21,272 nucleotides of DNA, from assembly GCA_900540935.1 (NCBI GenBank), contig UQHW01000034.1, positions 1 to 21,272 on the forward strand. The letters are read 5' to 3'. This document shows, piece after piece, positions 14,992 to 21,272 of this stretch; within the stretch, counting starts at the first letter, position 1, and each line of letters starts with the position of its first letter. The notes under the pieces are model-generated. The model was not told the origin of the DNA and did not search any database. It was given only the letters and a program-made list of their open reading frames with translations. The stretch is from an uncultured Collinsella sp. (lineage in GTDB: Bacteria > Actinomycetota > Coriobacteriia > Coriobacteriales > Coriobacteriaceae). Both the position numbers and the translations under genes were made by a program.

Positions 14992-15441
14992 ATGTTAAGC
15001 ATCCATCTGGGGGATTACCCCGGTTCCATCTACGATACCGAAACCTATTTTAGGAACTCATACTTGGACTCATGGTTCGAAGACCCTATGGCCGCACAGA
15101 TTATTAAAAGCGTGGACGGATCAGAGCTCATCGGTCCCCACAACATCGTAAGCAAACAGCTGGGCTCGATCACCCCACTCGAACTGTCCGGCGGCGTTAA
15201 GACGCTGCTGCTGGTGCGCAATCTCCCAAATATGGTGTTCAACGCATCCACCTGCGGAGACAACTGTGCCCGCTGGCTACTCAAGATCGGCAAAGAGCAG
15301 GATGTGATGGTGACCTTATACCACATCATGAAATTCCCCTGGAAGAGCTTTGAAATCCGCATTGAAAACGATGGCCGCATCGTCAGAAACATGCAGGAGT
15401 TTGTCGGCGCCACGAATGACTTTTTGGATGTTGATGAGTAA
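14992..15441 (+). CDS. Conserved protein of unknown function, DUF4869-like
   Basis: 149 aa, no signal peptide or membrane helix. The opening MLSIHLGDYPGSIYDTETYF, the central LSGGVKTLLL and the block FNASTCGDNCARWLLKIG match my memory of the DUF4869 family from gut anaerobes. The CGDNC pair could hold a metal or act in redox; this is inference. No catalytic role is known to me. The ATG at 14992 has TGGAG upstream; the frame is open to 14902, but that region forms the terminator hairpin. The stop codon overlaps the next gene's start by one base (TAATG), so the two proteins are almost surely made together. The codon pattern is less GC-biased than in the aro genes, which suggests a separate origin. 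Confidence 0.75.
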   Translation: MLSIHLGDYPGSIYDTETYFRNSYLDSWFEDPMAAQIIKSVDGSELIGPHNIVSKQLGSITPLELSGGVKTLLLVRNLPNMVFNASTCGDNCARWLLKIGKEQDVMVTLYHIMKFPWKSFEIRIENDGRIVRNMQEFVGATNDFLDVDE

Positions 15442-16442
15442 TGAAGGGAACGCATACCGTTGTCGTAGAGCGTGCAAAGGTCAAATACACACTCACGTTT
15501 AAGCGCAATATTTCCTTTATACGCGGCAACAGCGGCACGGGTAAAACGATGCTCATCTCGATGATTCGCGACTACAACGACCGAGGACCGGAAAGCGGCG
15601 TTGCACTCAGTTGCGACGTGCCTTGCGAAACGCTTTCCGGCAGACGCTGGGAGCGCGAGCTATCGATCATCGAAGATTCAATCGTCTTTCTAGATGAGGG
15701 TAACGAGTTTATCTACTCAAAGGACTTCGCCAAAGCCGTCAACGGCTCGTCCAACTATTTTGTTCTGATATCTCGTCGCGATGCCAACGAGCTCCCCTAC
15801 AGCGTTGATGAGATCCTGAAGCTAGTCAACACGACAAGTAAAACAATCAATGGCCGCAAGAGCGACAGGCGCTTCTACTCGGTGACCAAGCCGCTATATG
15901 ACCACACGGCAAGTATGCTGTATCAGGATCTAAATGTTGGATTCGAGGTACCCGACGCCGTAGTTGTCGAGGATAGCAAATCTGGCTATCAATTCTACGA
16001 CGCTCTTTGCAACCGACTCGGGATCCCCTGCTATACCGCCACCGGCGTTGCGAATCTAAAACGTACGATTCACGAATGTCCCGAGCAAAACATCCTTGCT
16101 ATTGGAGACGGAGCAGCATTTGGTCCCTACATCGAAAAGGTGCTCGGACAGCGCGTTTACAAGAACGTACGCTTGTTCCTCCCCGAATCATTCGAGTGGA
16201 CACTCCTGCAATCTGGCCTCATTCCCAGTAACGATATCTTAAAAATCCTCGAGGATCCCTCAAGCTATATCGAAAGCCGCGACTACCTGAGCTGGGAGCG
16301 GTTCTTCACCGATGTGTTGATCAAATACTCGGCAGGCACTCGCTACGCCTACAGAAAGGTAAAGCTCAATGAGCAGTACCTGAGGCCGCAGGCGATGAAT
16401 GCAGTTGCAAACGTCTTGCCCGAGTGCCTGAAGGCAGACTAG
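15441..16442 (+). CDS. P-loop NTPase with possible C-terminal Toprim-like domain, partner of the DUF4869-like protein
   Basis: 333 aa, predicted soluble. The N-terminal ~150 residues form a small P-loop domain: Walker A GNSGTGKT (29-36) after two predicted strands, and Walker B IVFLDEGNEF (81-90). I see no ABC signature. The C-terminal half contains VVVEDSKSGYQFY (Glu177) and, about 45 residues later, ILAIGDGAAFGPY (Asp223). Their order and spacing recall the Glu and Asp motifs of a Toprim fold as in OLD-type or DUF4435 proteins, but the second Asp of the usual D-x-D is missing, so this is a hypothesis. It starts within the stop codon of the 149-aa protein; a strong terminator follows. Homologues next to DUF4869 proteins exist in gut bacteria as far as I recall, without assigned function. 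Roles in defence or nucleic-acid handling are guesses. Confidence 0.7.
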   Translation: MKGTHTVVVERAKVKYTLTFKRNISFIRGNSGTGKTMLISMIRDYNDRGPESGVALSCDVPCETLSGRRWERELSIIEDSIVFLDEGNEFIYSKDFAKAVNGSSNYFVLISRRDANELPYSVDEILKLVNTTSKTINGRKSDRRFYSVTKPLYDHTASMLYQDLNVGFEVPDAVVVEDSKSGYQFYDALCNRLGIPCYTATGVANLKRTIHECPEQNILAIGDGAAFGPYIEKVLGQRVYKNVRLFLPESFEWTLLQSGLIPSNDILKILEDPSSYIESRDYLSWERFFTDVLIKYSAGTRYAYRKVKLNEQYLRPQAMNAVANVLPECLKAD

Positions 16443-16446
16443 ATAC

Positions 16447-16480
16447 AGCGGGGAGGGCCAAGTTGGTCCTCCCCGCTTTT
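16447..16480 (+). terminator. Intrinsic terminator of the two-gene unit
   Basis: A 14-bp stem (16447-16460 with 16464-16477, one G-U) with loop AGT is followed by TTTGTT. It begins 4 bases after the NTPase stop codon and isolates this unit from the minus-strand genes beyond. Confidence 0.9.
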
Positions 16481-16481
16481 G

Positions 16482-16705
16482 TTACGCCTTCTTGATCACG
16501 TACGCCAATCCAATATCGCAGGCACAGCGTACGATTGACGCGAAGAACCACGATGCTGGCAGCGTCATAAGCAGAGGCTTGCTCACGCTCGGCTCCAGCC
16601 CCCTTTGGCGCGCCGTATAACCAATCCACATCAGCAGCACAATAGCAGCTCACGCCACGGCTTCGGCCTAAACGTATACCCGGCAAGAACAAAGAACACC
16701 GGCAT
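16482..16705 (-). pseudogene. Remnant of a membrane-protein gene, possibly acyltransferase-3 family
   Basis: On the minus strand the frame from ATG 16705 reads MPVFFVLAGYTFRPKPWREL and then stops. The opening strongly resembles the FHMPLFFILSGYTF-type segment of acyltransferase-3 (OafA/WecH-like) membrane enzymes. In another frame the downstream bases encode a hydrophobic C-terminal piece (LLMWIGYTARQRGLEPSVSK and onward, ending in AYVIKKA and TAA at 16482). Full family members have over 300 residues, so most of the gene is gone, and the two pieces are out of frame. The region sits between two terminators, with no ribosome site that I can see. It probably came from a surface-polysaccharide modifying gene, fitting the neighbours to the right. 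The family of the C-terminal piece is unsure. Confidence 0.55.
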
Positions 16706-16708
16706 GTG

Positions 16709-16739
16709 AAAAAGCCCAGACCACAAGCGGTCTGGGCTT
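16709..16739 (-). terminator. Intrinsic terminator of tRNA-Arg(TCT)
   Basis: On the minus strand AAGCCCAGACC pairs perfectly with GGTCTGGGCTT around the loop GCTTGT, ending in TTTTT. It starts 10 bases past the tRNA 3' end. Confidence 0.9.
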
Positions 16740-16748
16740 AATAAACGA

Positions 16749-16825
16749 TGGTGCTCCATGGCGGATTCGAACCGTCGACCTTGGGATTAGAAGTCCCCTG
16801 CTCTATCCAACTGAGCTAATGGAGC
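16749..16825 (-). tRNA. tRNA-Arg (anticodon TCT)
   Basis: The acceptor GCTCCAT pairs perfectly with ATGGAGC. The D-arm is TAGCTCAGTTGGATAGAGC, the anticodon loop is CTTCTAA (anticodon TCT) on a GGGA/TCCC stem, the T-loop is GGTTCGAATCC, and ACCA is encoded at the 3' end. The outermost anticodon-stem pair (G-A) and one T-stem pair (A-C) are mismatched; the rest is regular. It should decode AGA. Confidence 0.93.
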
Positions 16826-16871
16826 AAATAGCCGCACGCCCAAGCAAGCGCAAGCCTGTCAGGCGCAAGTA

Positions 16872-16877
16872 ATTATA
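16872..16877 (-). promoter_or_regulatory. Candidate -10 box of tRNA-Arg(TCT)
   Basis: A consensus TATAAT on the minus strand lies just past the exporter ATPase stop codon and 46 bases before the tRNA. The -35 position falls within the end of that gene and is weak (TATCGC at 17-base spacing). Readthrough from the exporter genes is an alternative, since no terminator lies between. Confidence 0.35.
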
Positions 16878-16879
16878 AC

Positions 16880-17647
16880 CTAGTTGAACTGCTCGCGATA
16901 CGCCTTGCAGACCTCATCAACCGGGCCGTCCATGCGAAGGTCACCCTTCTCAATCCAAACGGCACGCTGGCAGATGCGCTCAACCTGCTCCATAGAGTGC
17001 GAAACGAACAGAACCGTCACGTCGCCGCTCTGGATAAAGTGCTGGATACGGTCCTCGCACTTCTGCTGGAAGAACACATCACCGACGGACAGCGTCTCGT
17101 CAACGATAAGAATATCGGGCTCGGTAATCGTCGCGATTGCAAAGGCGATACGCGCCACCATGCCCGAGGAGAAGTTCTTAAGCGGCATATCGACAAAGTT
17201 CTGAAGCTCAGCGAACTCAATAATGCCGTCAAAGTTGGCGTCGATGAACTCCTTGGTATAGCCGAGCAGGGCGCCGTTCAGATAGATGTTCTCGCGGGCG
17301 GTCAACTCGGGGTCAAAACCGGCACCAAGCTCAATCAGCGGCGCAATGTTACCGTGCACCTTAACGCTGCCCTCGCTAGGCTCAAGCACACCGGCGATAA
17401 TCTTGAGCATCGTAGACTTACCGGAACCATTGGTGCCAACCAGACCCACGACCTCGCCACGATGAATATCAAACGAGATATGCTTGAGCGCCCTAAACTC
17501 CTCAAAGAACAACTCGTGCTTGGCAAGCTTGATGAAGTACTCCTTGAGGTTGGTCAGCGACTCGGACGCCATGTTAAAGATCATGGTGACGTCGTCGACC
17601 TCGACAGCCAGAGGCTGCTCGCTGTAATCAACAACAGATTCAGTCAT
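16880..17647 (-). CDS. ABC transporter ATP-binding protein, polysaccharide export (Wzt/TagH type)
   Basis: 255 aa. It powers export of an undecaprenyl-linked polysaccharide or teichoic-acid-like polymer together with the permease encoded just upstream. It shows Walker A GTNGSGKST (~71-79), the variant signature NFSSGMVARIAFA (SSGM is typical of this subfamily, in place of LSGGQ), Walker B ILIVDETLSVGD and the switch His in FVSHSM. The segment LIELGAGFDPELTARENIYLNG before the signature is also characteristic. It lacks the C-terminal carbohydrate-binding domain of longer Wzt proteins, so substrate recognition through that domain is not expected. ATG 17647 is chosen over GTG 17650, because AAGGAG lies seven bases before the ATG. 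That ribosome site directly follows the permease stop codon. Confidence 0.92.
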   Translation of the reverse strand: MTESVVDYSEQPLAVEVDDVTMIFNMASESLTNLKEYFIKLAKHELFFEEFRALKHISFDIHRGEVVGLVGTNGSGKSTMLKIIAGVLEPSEGSVKVHGNIAPLIELGAGFDPELTARENIYLNGALLGYTKEFIDANFDGIIEFAELQNFVDMPLKNFSSGMVARIAFAIATITEPDILIVDETLSVGDVFFQQKCEDRIQHFIQSGDVTVLFVSHSMEQVERICQRAVWIEKGDLRMDGPVDEVCKAYREQFN

Positions 17648-17658
17648 CACAGCACTCC

Positions 17659-18504
17659 TTAGATGTAGAGGATGAACTTGCGCTCGGACTTATGGAACAC
17701 GGTATAGCCAATAATAAGCGCAAGAACCGCCCAAGCGACGCACATACCAAACGTCATAAGCGAGGGCGTAGTCTGGAACAGGAAGATATCGCGCATAAAC
17801 TGCAGGTAGTTGAACATGGGGTTCGCATACATCAAGATACGCACGAGATGCGGCATTTGCGCAATATAGTCAGTCGTCCAGAAGATGGGCGTAATGTAAG
17901 TCCACGCCGTAATGACGACGCTCCACAGATGCATAACGTCGCGGAAGAAGACCGTAAGGGCAGAGAGCATCATGCCCAGGCCCATGCAGAAGCACATAAG
18001 CAGCAGCAGGCAAACCGGCAACAGAATCAGGTGCCAAGAAGGCATAACGCGGAACCACAGCATGACGATGGCGACGGCGACCAGCGAGAAGGCAAAGTTG
18101 ACCAGCGAGAAGAGCACCTTCTGCACCGGGAAAACCCAGCGGTGCACCTTAACCTTCTTGAGCAGAGGGGCAGCGCCCACGATCGACGTCAGGGCCTGGT
18201 TAGTAGACTCAGACATGACGGCAAAGGTGATGTTACCCACGATCAAGTACAGCGGGTACATCTCGGGCGTCATTGAGCCATTGCGGCCCTGGCCAAAAAT
18301 CGTCGAGAACACGATGGCCATGACGATCATCATCAGCAGCGGGTTGAGCACCGACCATGCGACGCCCAGAACGCTACGGCGATACTTGATCTTAAAATCC
18401 TTGGTAACCAGCTGACGAAGGATAAACGCGTCCTTCTCAAATTCGTTCTTAGCAAACGTCGCAGGCAGACTGCGAGTTTCTTGTTGCTTTGTCTGATCCG
18501 ACAC
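17659..18504 (-). CDS. ABC-2 type permease, polysaccharide export (Wzm/TagG type)
   Basis: 281 aa, integral to the cytoplasmic membrane. After a ~35-residue cytoplasmic N-terminus comes the family block LRQLVTKDFKIKYRRSVLGV, with WSVLNPLLMMIVMAIVFSTI as first membrane helix. About five more helices follow, including one with LMCFCMGLGMMLSALTVFFR ahead of the conserved RDVMHLWSVVITAWTYITPI. The protein ends in a short helix and HKSERKF. This is the expected ABC-2 layout. The start is probably GTG 18504, with AAAGGAG eight bases upstream; the frame extends to 18567 but that part lacks a ribosome site and family resemblance. It is cotranscribed with the ATPase and divergent from the glycosyltransferase, so a role in exporting the glycan built by these genes is likely. 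Confidence 0.92.
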   Translation of the reverse strand: MSDQTKQQETRSLPATFAKNEFEKDAFILRQLVTKDFKIKYRRSVLGVAWSVLNPLLMMIVMAIVFSTIFGQGRNGSMTPEMYPLYLIVGNITFAVMSESTNQALTSIVGAAPLLKKVKVHRWVFPVQKVLFSLVNFAFSLVAVAIVMLWFRVMPSWHLILLPVCLLLLMCFCMGLGMMLSALTVFFRDVMHLWSVVITAWTYITPIFWTTDYIAQMPHLVRILMYANPMFNYLQFMRDIFLFQTTPSLMTFGMCVAWAVLALIIGYTVFHKSERKFILYI

Positions 18505-18543
18505 GGATGCAACTCCTTTACTCGTAATCGTTGACAAACGAAC

Positions 18544-18549
18544 AGTATA
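18544..18549 (-). promoter_or_regulatory. Candidate -10 box for the exporter genes
   Basis: TATACT on the minus strand lies 40 bases before the permease GTG. The -35 is weak (TCGTTT at 16-base spacing). It lies in the 160-base divergent gap 18505-18664, which holds no gene. Confidence 0.4.
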
Positions 18550-18605
18550 GACCCGACGGCCATGCAAACGATTCGCGCAACAAAACTGGAGAACTAACCC
18601 ACATC

Positions 18606-18634
18606 TTAGGATGCCAGGCCCAAACGGCTATACT
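18606..18634 (+). promoter_or_regulatory. Candidate promoter of the GT2 glycosyltransferase
   Basis: A -10 TATACT (18629-18634) lies 17 bases after a weak -35 TTAGGA (18606-18611), 31 bases before the start codon. Both divergent units in this gap use the same -10 hexamer. Confidence 0.45.
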
Positions 18635-18664
18635 TTCTAGGATTGAATGTATAAGGAGCATTAA

Positions 18665-19636
18665 GTGAATTCTGAATCCATCGCCGTCATCATCCCTTGC
18701 TACAACGAAGCGCTCACGATCGGCAAAGTCATCGACGACTTTCACCGCGAGCTTCCGCAGGCGACGGTCTATGTCTATGACAACAACTCGTCGGACGATA
18801 CCTCACGCATTGCCACCGAGCACGGCGCCACAGTCCGCTTTGAGCCCCGTCAGGGAAAGGGCAACGTGTGCCGCCAGATGTTTCGCGATATCGACGCCGA
18901 TTGCTACCTGATGGTCGACGGAGACGACACCTACCCCGCCGAGGCGGCCAAGGCCCTCTGCGAGCCCATCCTTAACGGCACGGCCGACATGACCGTAGGC
19001 GATCGCCTTTCCAACGGCACCTACGCCGAGGAGAACAAGCGTGCCTTCCACGGCTTTGGCAATAATCTGGTCCGCGCCATGATCAAGTGGATCTATGGCT
19101 ACAGCTTCGATGACGTCATGACAGGCTACCGCGCCATGAGCCGCCCGTTCGTTAAAACCTTCCCAGTGCTTTCCGAGGGCTTTCAGATCGAAACCGAGCT
19201 CTCGATCCACGCCGTCGACCACCGCTGGCGCATCAAAGATGTGCCCATCGAGTACCGCGACCGTCCCGAGGGTTCCGAGTCCAAACTCAACACCGTGAGC
19301 GACGGCATTAAAGTCGTTGCGATGATCGGCACGCTGTTCAAGGACTACCGCCCGCTGAAGTTCTTCAGCCTCGTTGCGCTTCTGTTCGCGGTATTCGGCC
19401 TCGCCCTGGGCATGCCCATCGTTGTCGAATATTTCCAGACCGGCCTCGTCCCGCGCTTCCCCACCGCTATGCTCGCCGCCTCGTTTATGTTCCTGTGCGG
19501 CCTGAGCCTTGCGACCGGCTTCATCCTAGATTCTGTAGCAAAGGTCGAAAAAAAGCAGTGGGAGGTCAACGTGTACAGCAAATACGCCTACGACGACCAG
19601 CCCGGCCACCCTACTTCCATGCCAAGCGAGAGGTAG
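18665..19636 (+). CDS. Family 2 glycosyltransferase, polyprenyl-phosphate sugar transferase type
   Basis: 323 aa. It most likely transfers a sugar from a nucleotide donor to a lipid phosphate at the cytoplasmic face. The N-terminal GT-A domain opens with IAVIIPCYNEALTIGKVI, then DNNSSDDT, and the metal-binding DGDDTY (Asp85-Asp88). GYRAMSRPFV and EGFQIETELS with the acceptor-side VPIEYRDRPEGSESKL follow; this pattern is typical of dolichol-phosphate mannose synthase/GtrB-like enzymes. Two membrane helices at about 233-256 and 267-289 close the protein. The start is GTG, with AAGGAG six bases before it. It is transcribed away from the exporter genes and ends before a shared terminator. The sugar and acceptor cannot be read from sequence. 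Confidence 0.9.
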   Translation: MNSESIAVIIPCYNEALTIGKVIDDFHRELPQATVYVYDNNSSDDTSRIATEHGATVRFEPRQGKGNVCRQMFRDIDADCYLMVDGDDTYPAEAAKALCEPILNGTADMTVGDRLSNGTYAEENKRAFHGFGNNLVRAMIKWIYGYSFDDVMTGYRAMSRPFVKTFPVLSEGFQIETELSIHAVDHRWRIKDVPIEYRDRPEGSESKLNTVSDGIKVVAMIGTLFKDYRPLKFFSLVALLFAVFGLALGMPIVVEYFQTGLVPRFPTAMLAASFMFLCGLSLATGFILDSVAKVEKKQWEVNVYSKYAYDDQPGHPTSMPSER

Positions 19637-19686
19637 ATCTTCCGCAAAATACTATTGGCACCACTGCGCAGATAGCCACCAACAAG

Positions 19687-19716
19687 AAAAGCCGCCGTTA
19701 AAGAACGGCGGCTTTT
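19687..19716. terminator. Bidirectional intrinsic terminator between convergent genes
   Basis: AAAAGCCGCCGTT (19687-19699) pairs perfectly with AACGGCGGCTTTT (19704-19716) around AAAG. A T-run follows the stem on both strands, so it can end both the glycosyltransferase and the rmlC-rmlD transcripts. Confidence 0.92.
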
Positions 19717-19738
19717 ACTCTCGAAAAGTTAATAGCGG

Positions 19739-21193
19739 CTAGAGCGTCTTGATGTACTCCCCCAGCTCTTCCTCCCAGTCGGGCATGTGGAAGCCGGCAG
19801 CCTCGAGCTTGGACAGGTCGAGCGCGGAGTGGACCGGGCGCGGGGCGACGGGGCCCTCGGCGCTCGCGTAGTAGTCGGCGGTCGATACCGGCACGACCCT
19901 GTCCCCGTTGCCGTTGGCGGCCTCGAAGACGGCGCGGGCGATATCGGCCCAGGACTTGACGGTGCCGGAGCCGGTGCAGTCGTAGGTGCCGTAGGGGGCG
20001 TGCGTCCCCAGCACGTGGAAGATGGCCTCGGCCATGTCGCGCGTGAAGGTCAGGCGGCCCAGCTGGTCGTCAACGACCGTGACCTGCTCGAGCCCGTCCT
20101 CCGGGTCGGCGACGCGGTCGGACAGCCCCTTCATGGTCTTGACGAAGTTGCGGCCCTCGCCGATGACCCAGCTGGAGCGCATGATGTAGTGGCGCGGGCA
20201 GCCGGCCACGGCGATGTCCCCCGCCGCCTTGGTCTGCCCGTAGACGGACAGCGGGCTGAGGGGCTCGTCCTCGTCATGCACCTCGGCGGTGCCGTCGAAG
20301 ACGTAGTCGCTGGACACGTGGACGAGGGTGATCCCGTGATCAGAGCATGTGCGGGCGAGGAGGGCGGGGCCGGTCGCGTTGGCCTTCCAGGCGGTCGCGC
20401 GGCCCTCGGCGGTCTCCGCCCTATCCACGGCGGTGTAGGCGCCGCAGTTGATCACGGTGCCGTAGAGCGACCAGTCGTACTGTGTGTAGGCGTCCGGGTC
20501 TGACATATCGAAGGTGTCGATGTCGCAGAAGTCGAAGTCCTTGGCGACGCCGCGCTCCTCCGCCAGCCTGCGCACAGCATGGCCCAGCTGGCCGTTGCAG
20601 CCGGTGACGAGCGTCCTCTTGGGCGCCATTGGGACGACGTCCCTGAGCATCGGGTGGTTGAGGTCGGCCTCGGAGACGGTGGCCTCATCGAGCGGGATCG
20701 GCCACTCGATGGCGAGCTCGGGGTCGGCGAGGTTCACGAAGGTGTAGGTCTTCTTGAGCTCGAGGGACCAGTGGGCGTCCACCAGGTAGGTGTAGGCGGT
20801 GCCGTCCTCCAGGGCCTGGAAGGAGTTGCCCACGCCGCGCGGGACGTAGATGGCCTTGGACGGGTCGAGCGTGCAGGTGAACACCTTCCCGTAGGTCTCG
20901 CTGCCCTCGCGCAGGTCCACCCAGGCGCCGAAGACGCTGCCGCGCGCCACGGAGATGAACTTGTCCCAGGGCTCGGCGTGGATGCCGCGGGTGACGCCGC
21001 GGCTGTCGTTGTAGGAGATGTTGTTCTGGACGACCCTGAGGTCCGGGATGCCCAGGGCGGTCATCTTGGCGCGCTGCCAGTTCTCCTTGAACCAGCCGCG
21101 CGAGTCGCCGTGGACGGCGAGGTCGACGACCTTGAGGCCCTCGATGCCGGTCTCGGCGACGGAGAGGTCCTTCTCGAATGCGATGTCTGCCAT
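19739..21193 (-). CDS. rmlC-rmlD: Fused dTDP-4-dehydrorhamnose 3,5-epimerase / dTDP-4-dehydrorhamnose reductase
   Basis: 484 aa. It performs the last two steps of dTDP-L-rhamnose synthesis. Residues 1-~190 form the RmlC cupin: DSRGWFKENW, VVQNNISYNDSRGVTRGIHA (catalytic His72), FGAWVDLREGSETYG, YVPRGVGNSFQAL and IEWPIPL. The HAEPWDKF stretch replaces the more usual HYQ-type sequence. Residues ~192-484 form the RmlD short-chain reductase: LVTGCNGQLGHAVRRL (197-204 nucleotide loop), INCGAYTAVDRAE, VSSDYVFDGT, and the catalytic YGQTK. There is no break between the halves. AGGAG lies ten bases before the ATG. Codon use differs from neighbours (AGG and GGG appear several times, and GC is visibly higher). 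rmlA and rmlB are not in the window and probably lie beyond the right edge or elsewhere. Confidence 0.93.
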   Translation of the reverse strand: MADIAFEKDLSVAETGIEGLKVVDLAVHGDSRGWFKENWQRAKMTALGIPDLRVVQNNISYNDSRGVTRGIHAEPWDKFISVARGSVFGAWVDLREGSETYGKVFTCTLDPSKAIYVPRGVGNSFQALEDGTAYTYLVDAHWSLELKKTYTFVNLADPELAIEWPIPLDEATVSEADLNHPMLRDVVPMAPKRTLVTGCNGQLGHAVRRLAEERGVAKDFDFCDIDTFDMSDPDAYTQYDWSLYGTVINCGAYTAVDRAETAEGRATAWKANATGPALLARTCSDHGITLVHVSSDYVFDGTAEVHDEDEPLSPLSVYGQTKAAGDIAVAGCPRHYIMRSSWVIGEGRNFVKTMKGLSDRVADPEDGLEQVTVVDDQLGRLTFTRDMAEAIFHVLGTHAPYGTYDCTGSGTVKSWADIARAVFEAANGNGDRVVPVSTADYYASAEGPVAPRPVHSALDLSKLEAAGFHMPDWEEELGEYIKTL

Positions 21194-21220
21194 GTGGGAA
21201 AAGCTCCTATCGAAGAGGTT

Positions 21221-21272
21221 GTATAACCGGGGGCGCCCGCGCGGGGCCGCAGGGTCATCCCCATGCCCTGCG
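21221..21272 (-). promoter_or_regulatory. Upstream region of rmlC-rmlD with -10-like box and 7-bp inverted repeat
   Basis: On the minus strand TTATAC (21226-21221) may be a -10 box; no convincing -35 is seen in the very GC-rich sequence before it. At the window edge CGCAGGG (21248-21254) and CCCTGCG (21266-21272) form a 7-bp inverted repeat, which may be cut off by the window end. Confidence 0.3.

Noticed and set aside
16366..16692. 108-aa minus-strand open frame overlapping the NTPase end
   Set aside because: It crosses the terminator and the NTPase gene and is out of frame with both recognisable remnant pieces; not a real gene.
1..21272. CRISPR arrays, insertion sequences, integrases, rRNA genes
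   Set aside because: No regularly spaced direct repeats, transposase or recombinase motifs, or rRNA sequence were found on either strand.

Overview
The window looks like chromosomal DNA of a high-GC, gut-type actinobacterium of the class Coriobacteriia, most likely Collinsella or a close relative. This is an inference from four things: the GC-rich codon bias, the fused rmlC-rmlD gene, the fused aroE-aroK gene, and the unannotated gene pair at 14992-16442, whose homologues I recall from gut anaerobes. No rRNA or other marker is present to prove it.

Layout. Bases 6-5941 (minus strand) hold a TPR membrane protein, a cyclophilin-type prolyl isomerase, a zinc-ribbon membrane protein and a CtpE-like P-type cation ATPase. 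A tRNA-Arg(CCG) with its own promoter and terminator (5971-6134, minus) separates this from the main feature. Bases 6298-14861 (plus strand) are a compact aromatic amino acid cluster: DAHP synthase, tyrA, aroB, aroA, aroC, pheA (chorismate mutase plus prephenate dehydratase), a fused aroE-aroK, and aroQ. Together they encode every step from phosphoenolpyruvate plus erythrose 4-phosphate to chorismate, and the branches to prephenate, phenylpyruvate and 4-hydroxyphenylpyruvate. Two palindromic elements of different sequence interrupt the cluster: a 37-bp inverted repeat pair before pheA, and a perfect 16-bp hairpin before aroQ. A third hairpin lies just upstream of the first gene.

Bases 14992-16442 (plus) hold a translationally coupled two-gene unit between strong terminators. 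It encodes a 149-aa protein resembling DUF4869 and a P-loop NTPase with a C-terminal part that has Toprim-like motifs. Its base composition is visibly less GC-rich than the aro genes. It is the best candidate here for an undescribed system. Next to it are a broken membrane-protein remnant, possibly from an acyltransferase-3 gene (16482-16705, minus), and a tRNA-Arg(TCT).

Bases 16880-21193 are cell-surface polysaccharide genes: an ABC-2 exporter pair (ATPase and permease, minus), a divergent GT2 glycosyltransferase with two C-terminal membrane helices (plus), a bidirectional terminator, and the fused RmlC-RmlD dTDP-rhamnose enzyme (minus). The likely shared role is making and exporting a rhamnose-containing wall or capsule polymer. 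The rest of that locus probably continues past the right edge.
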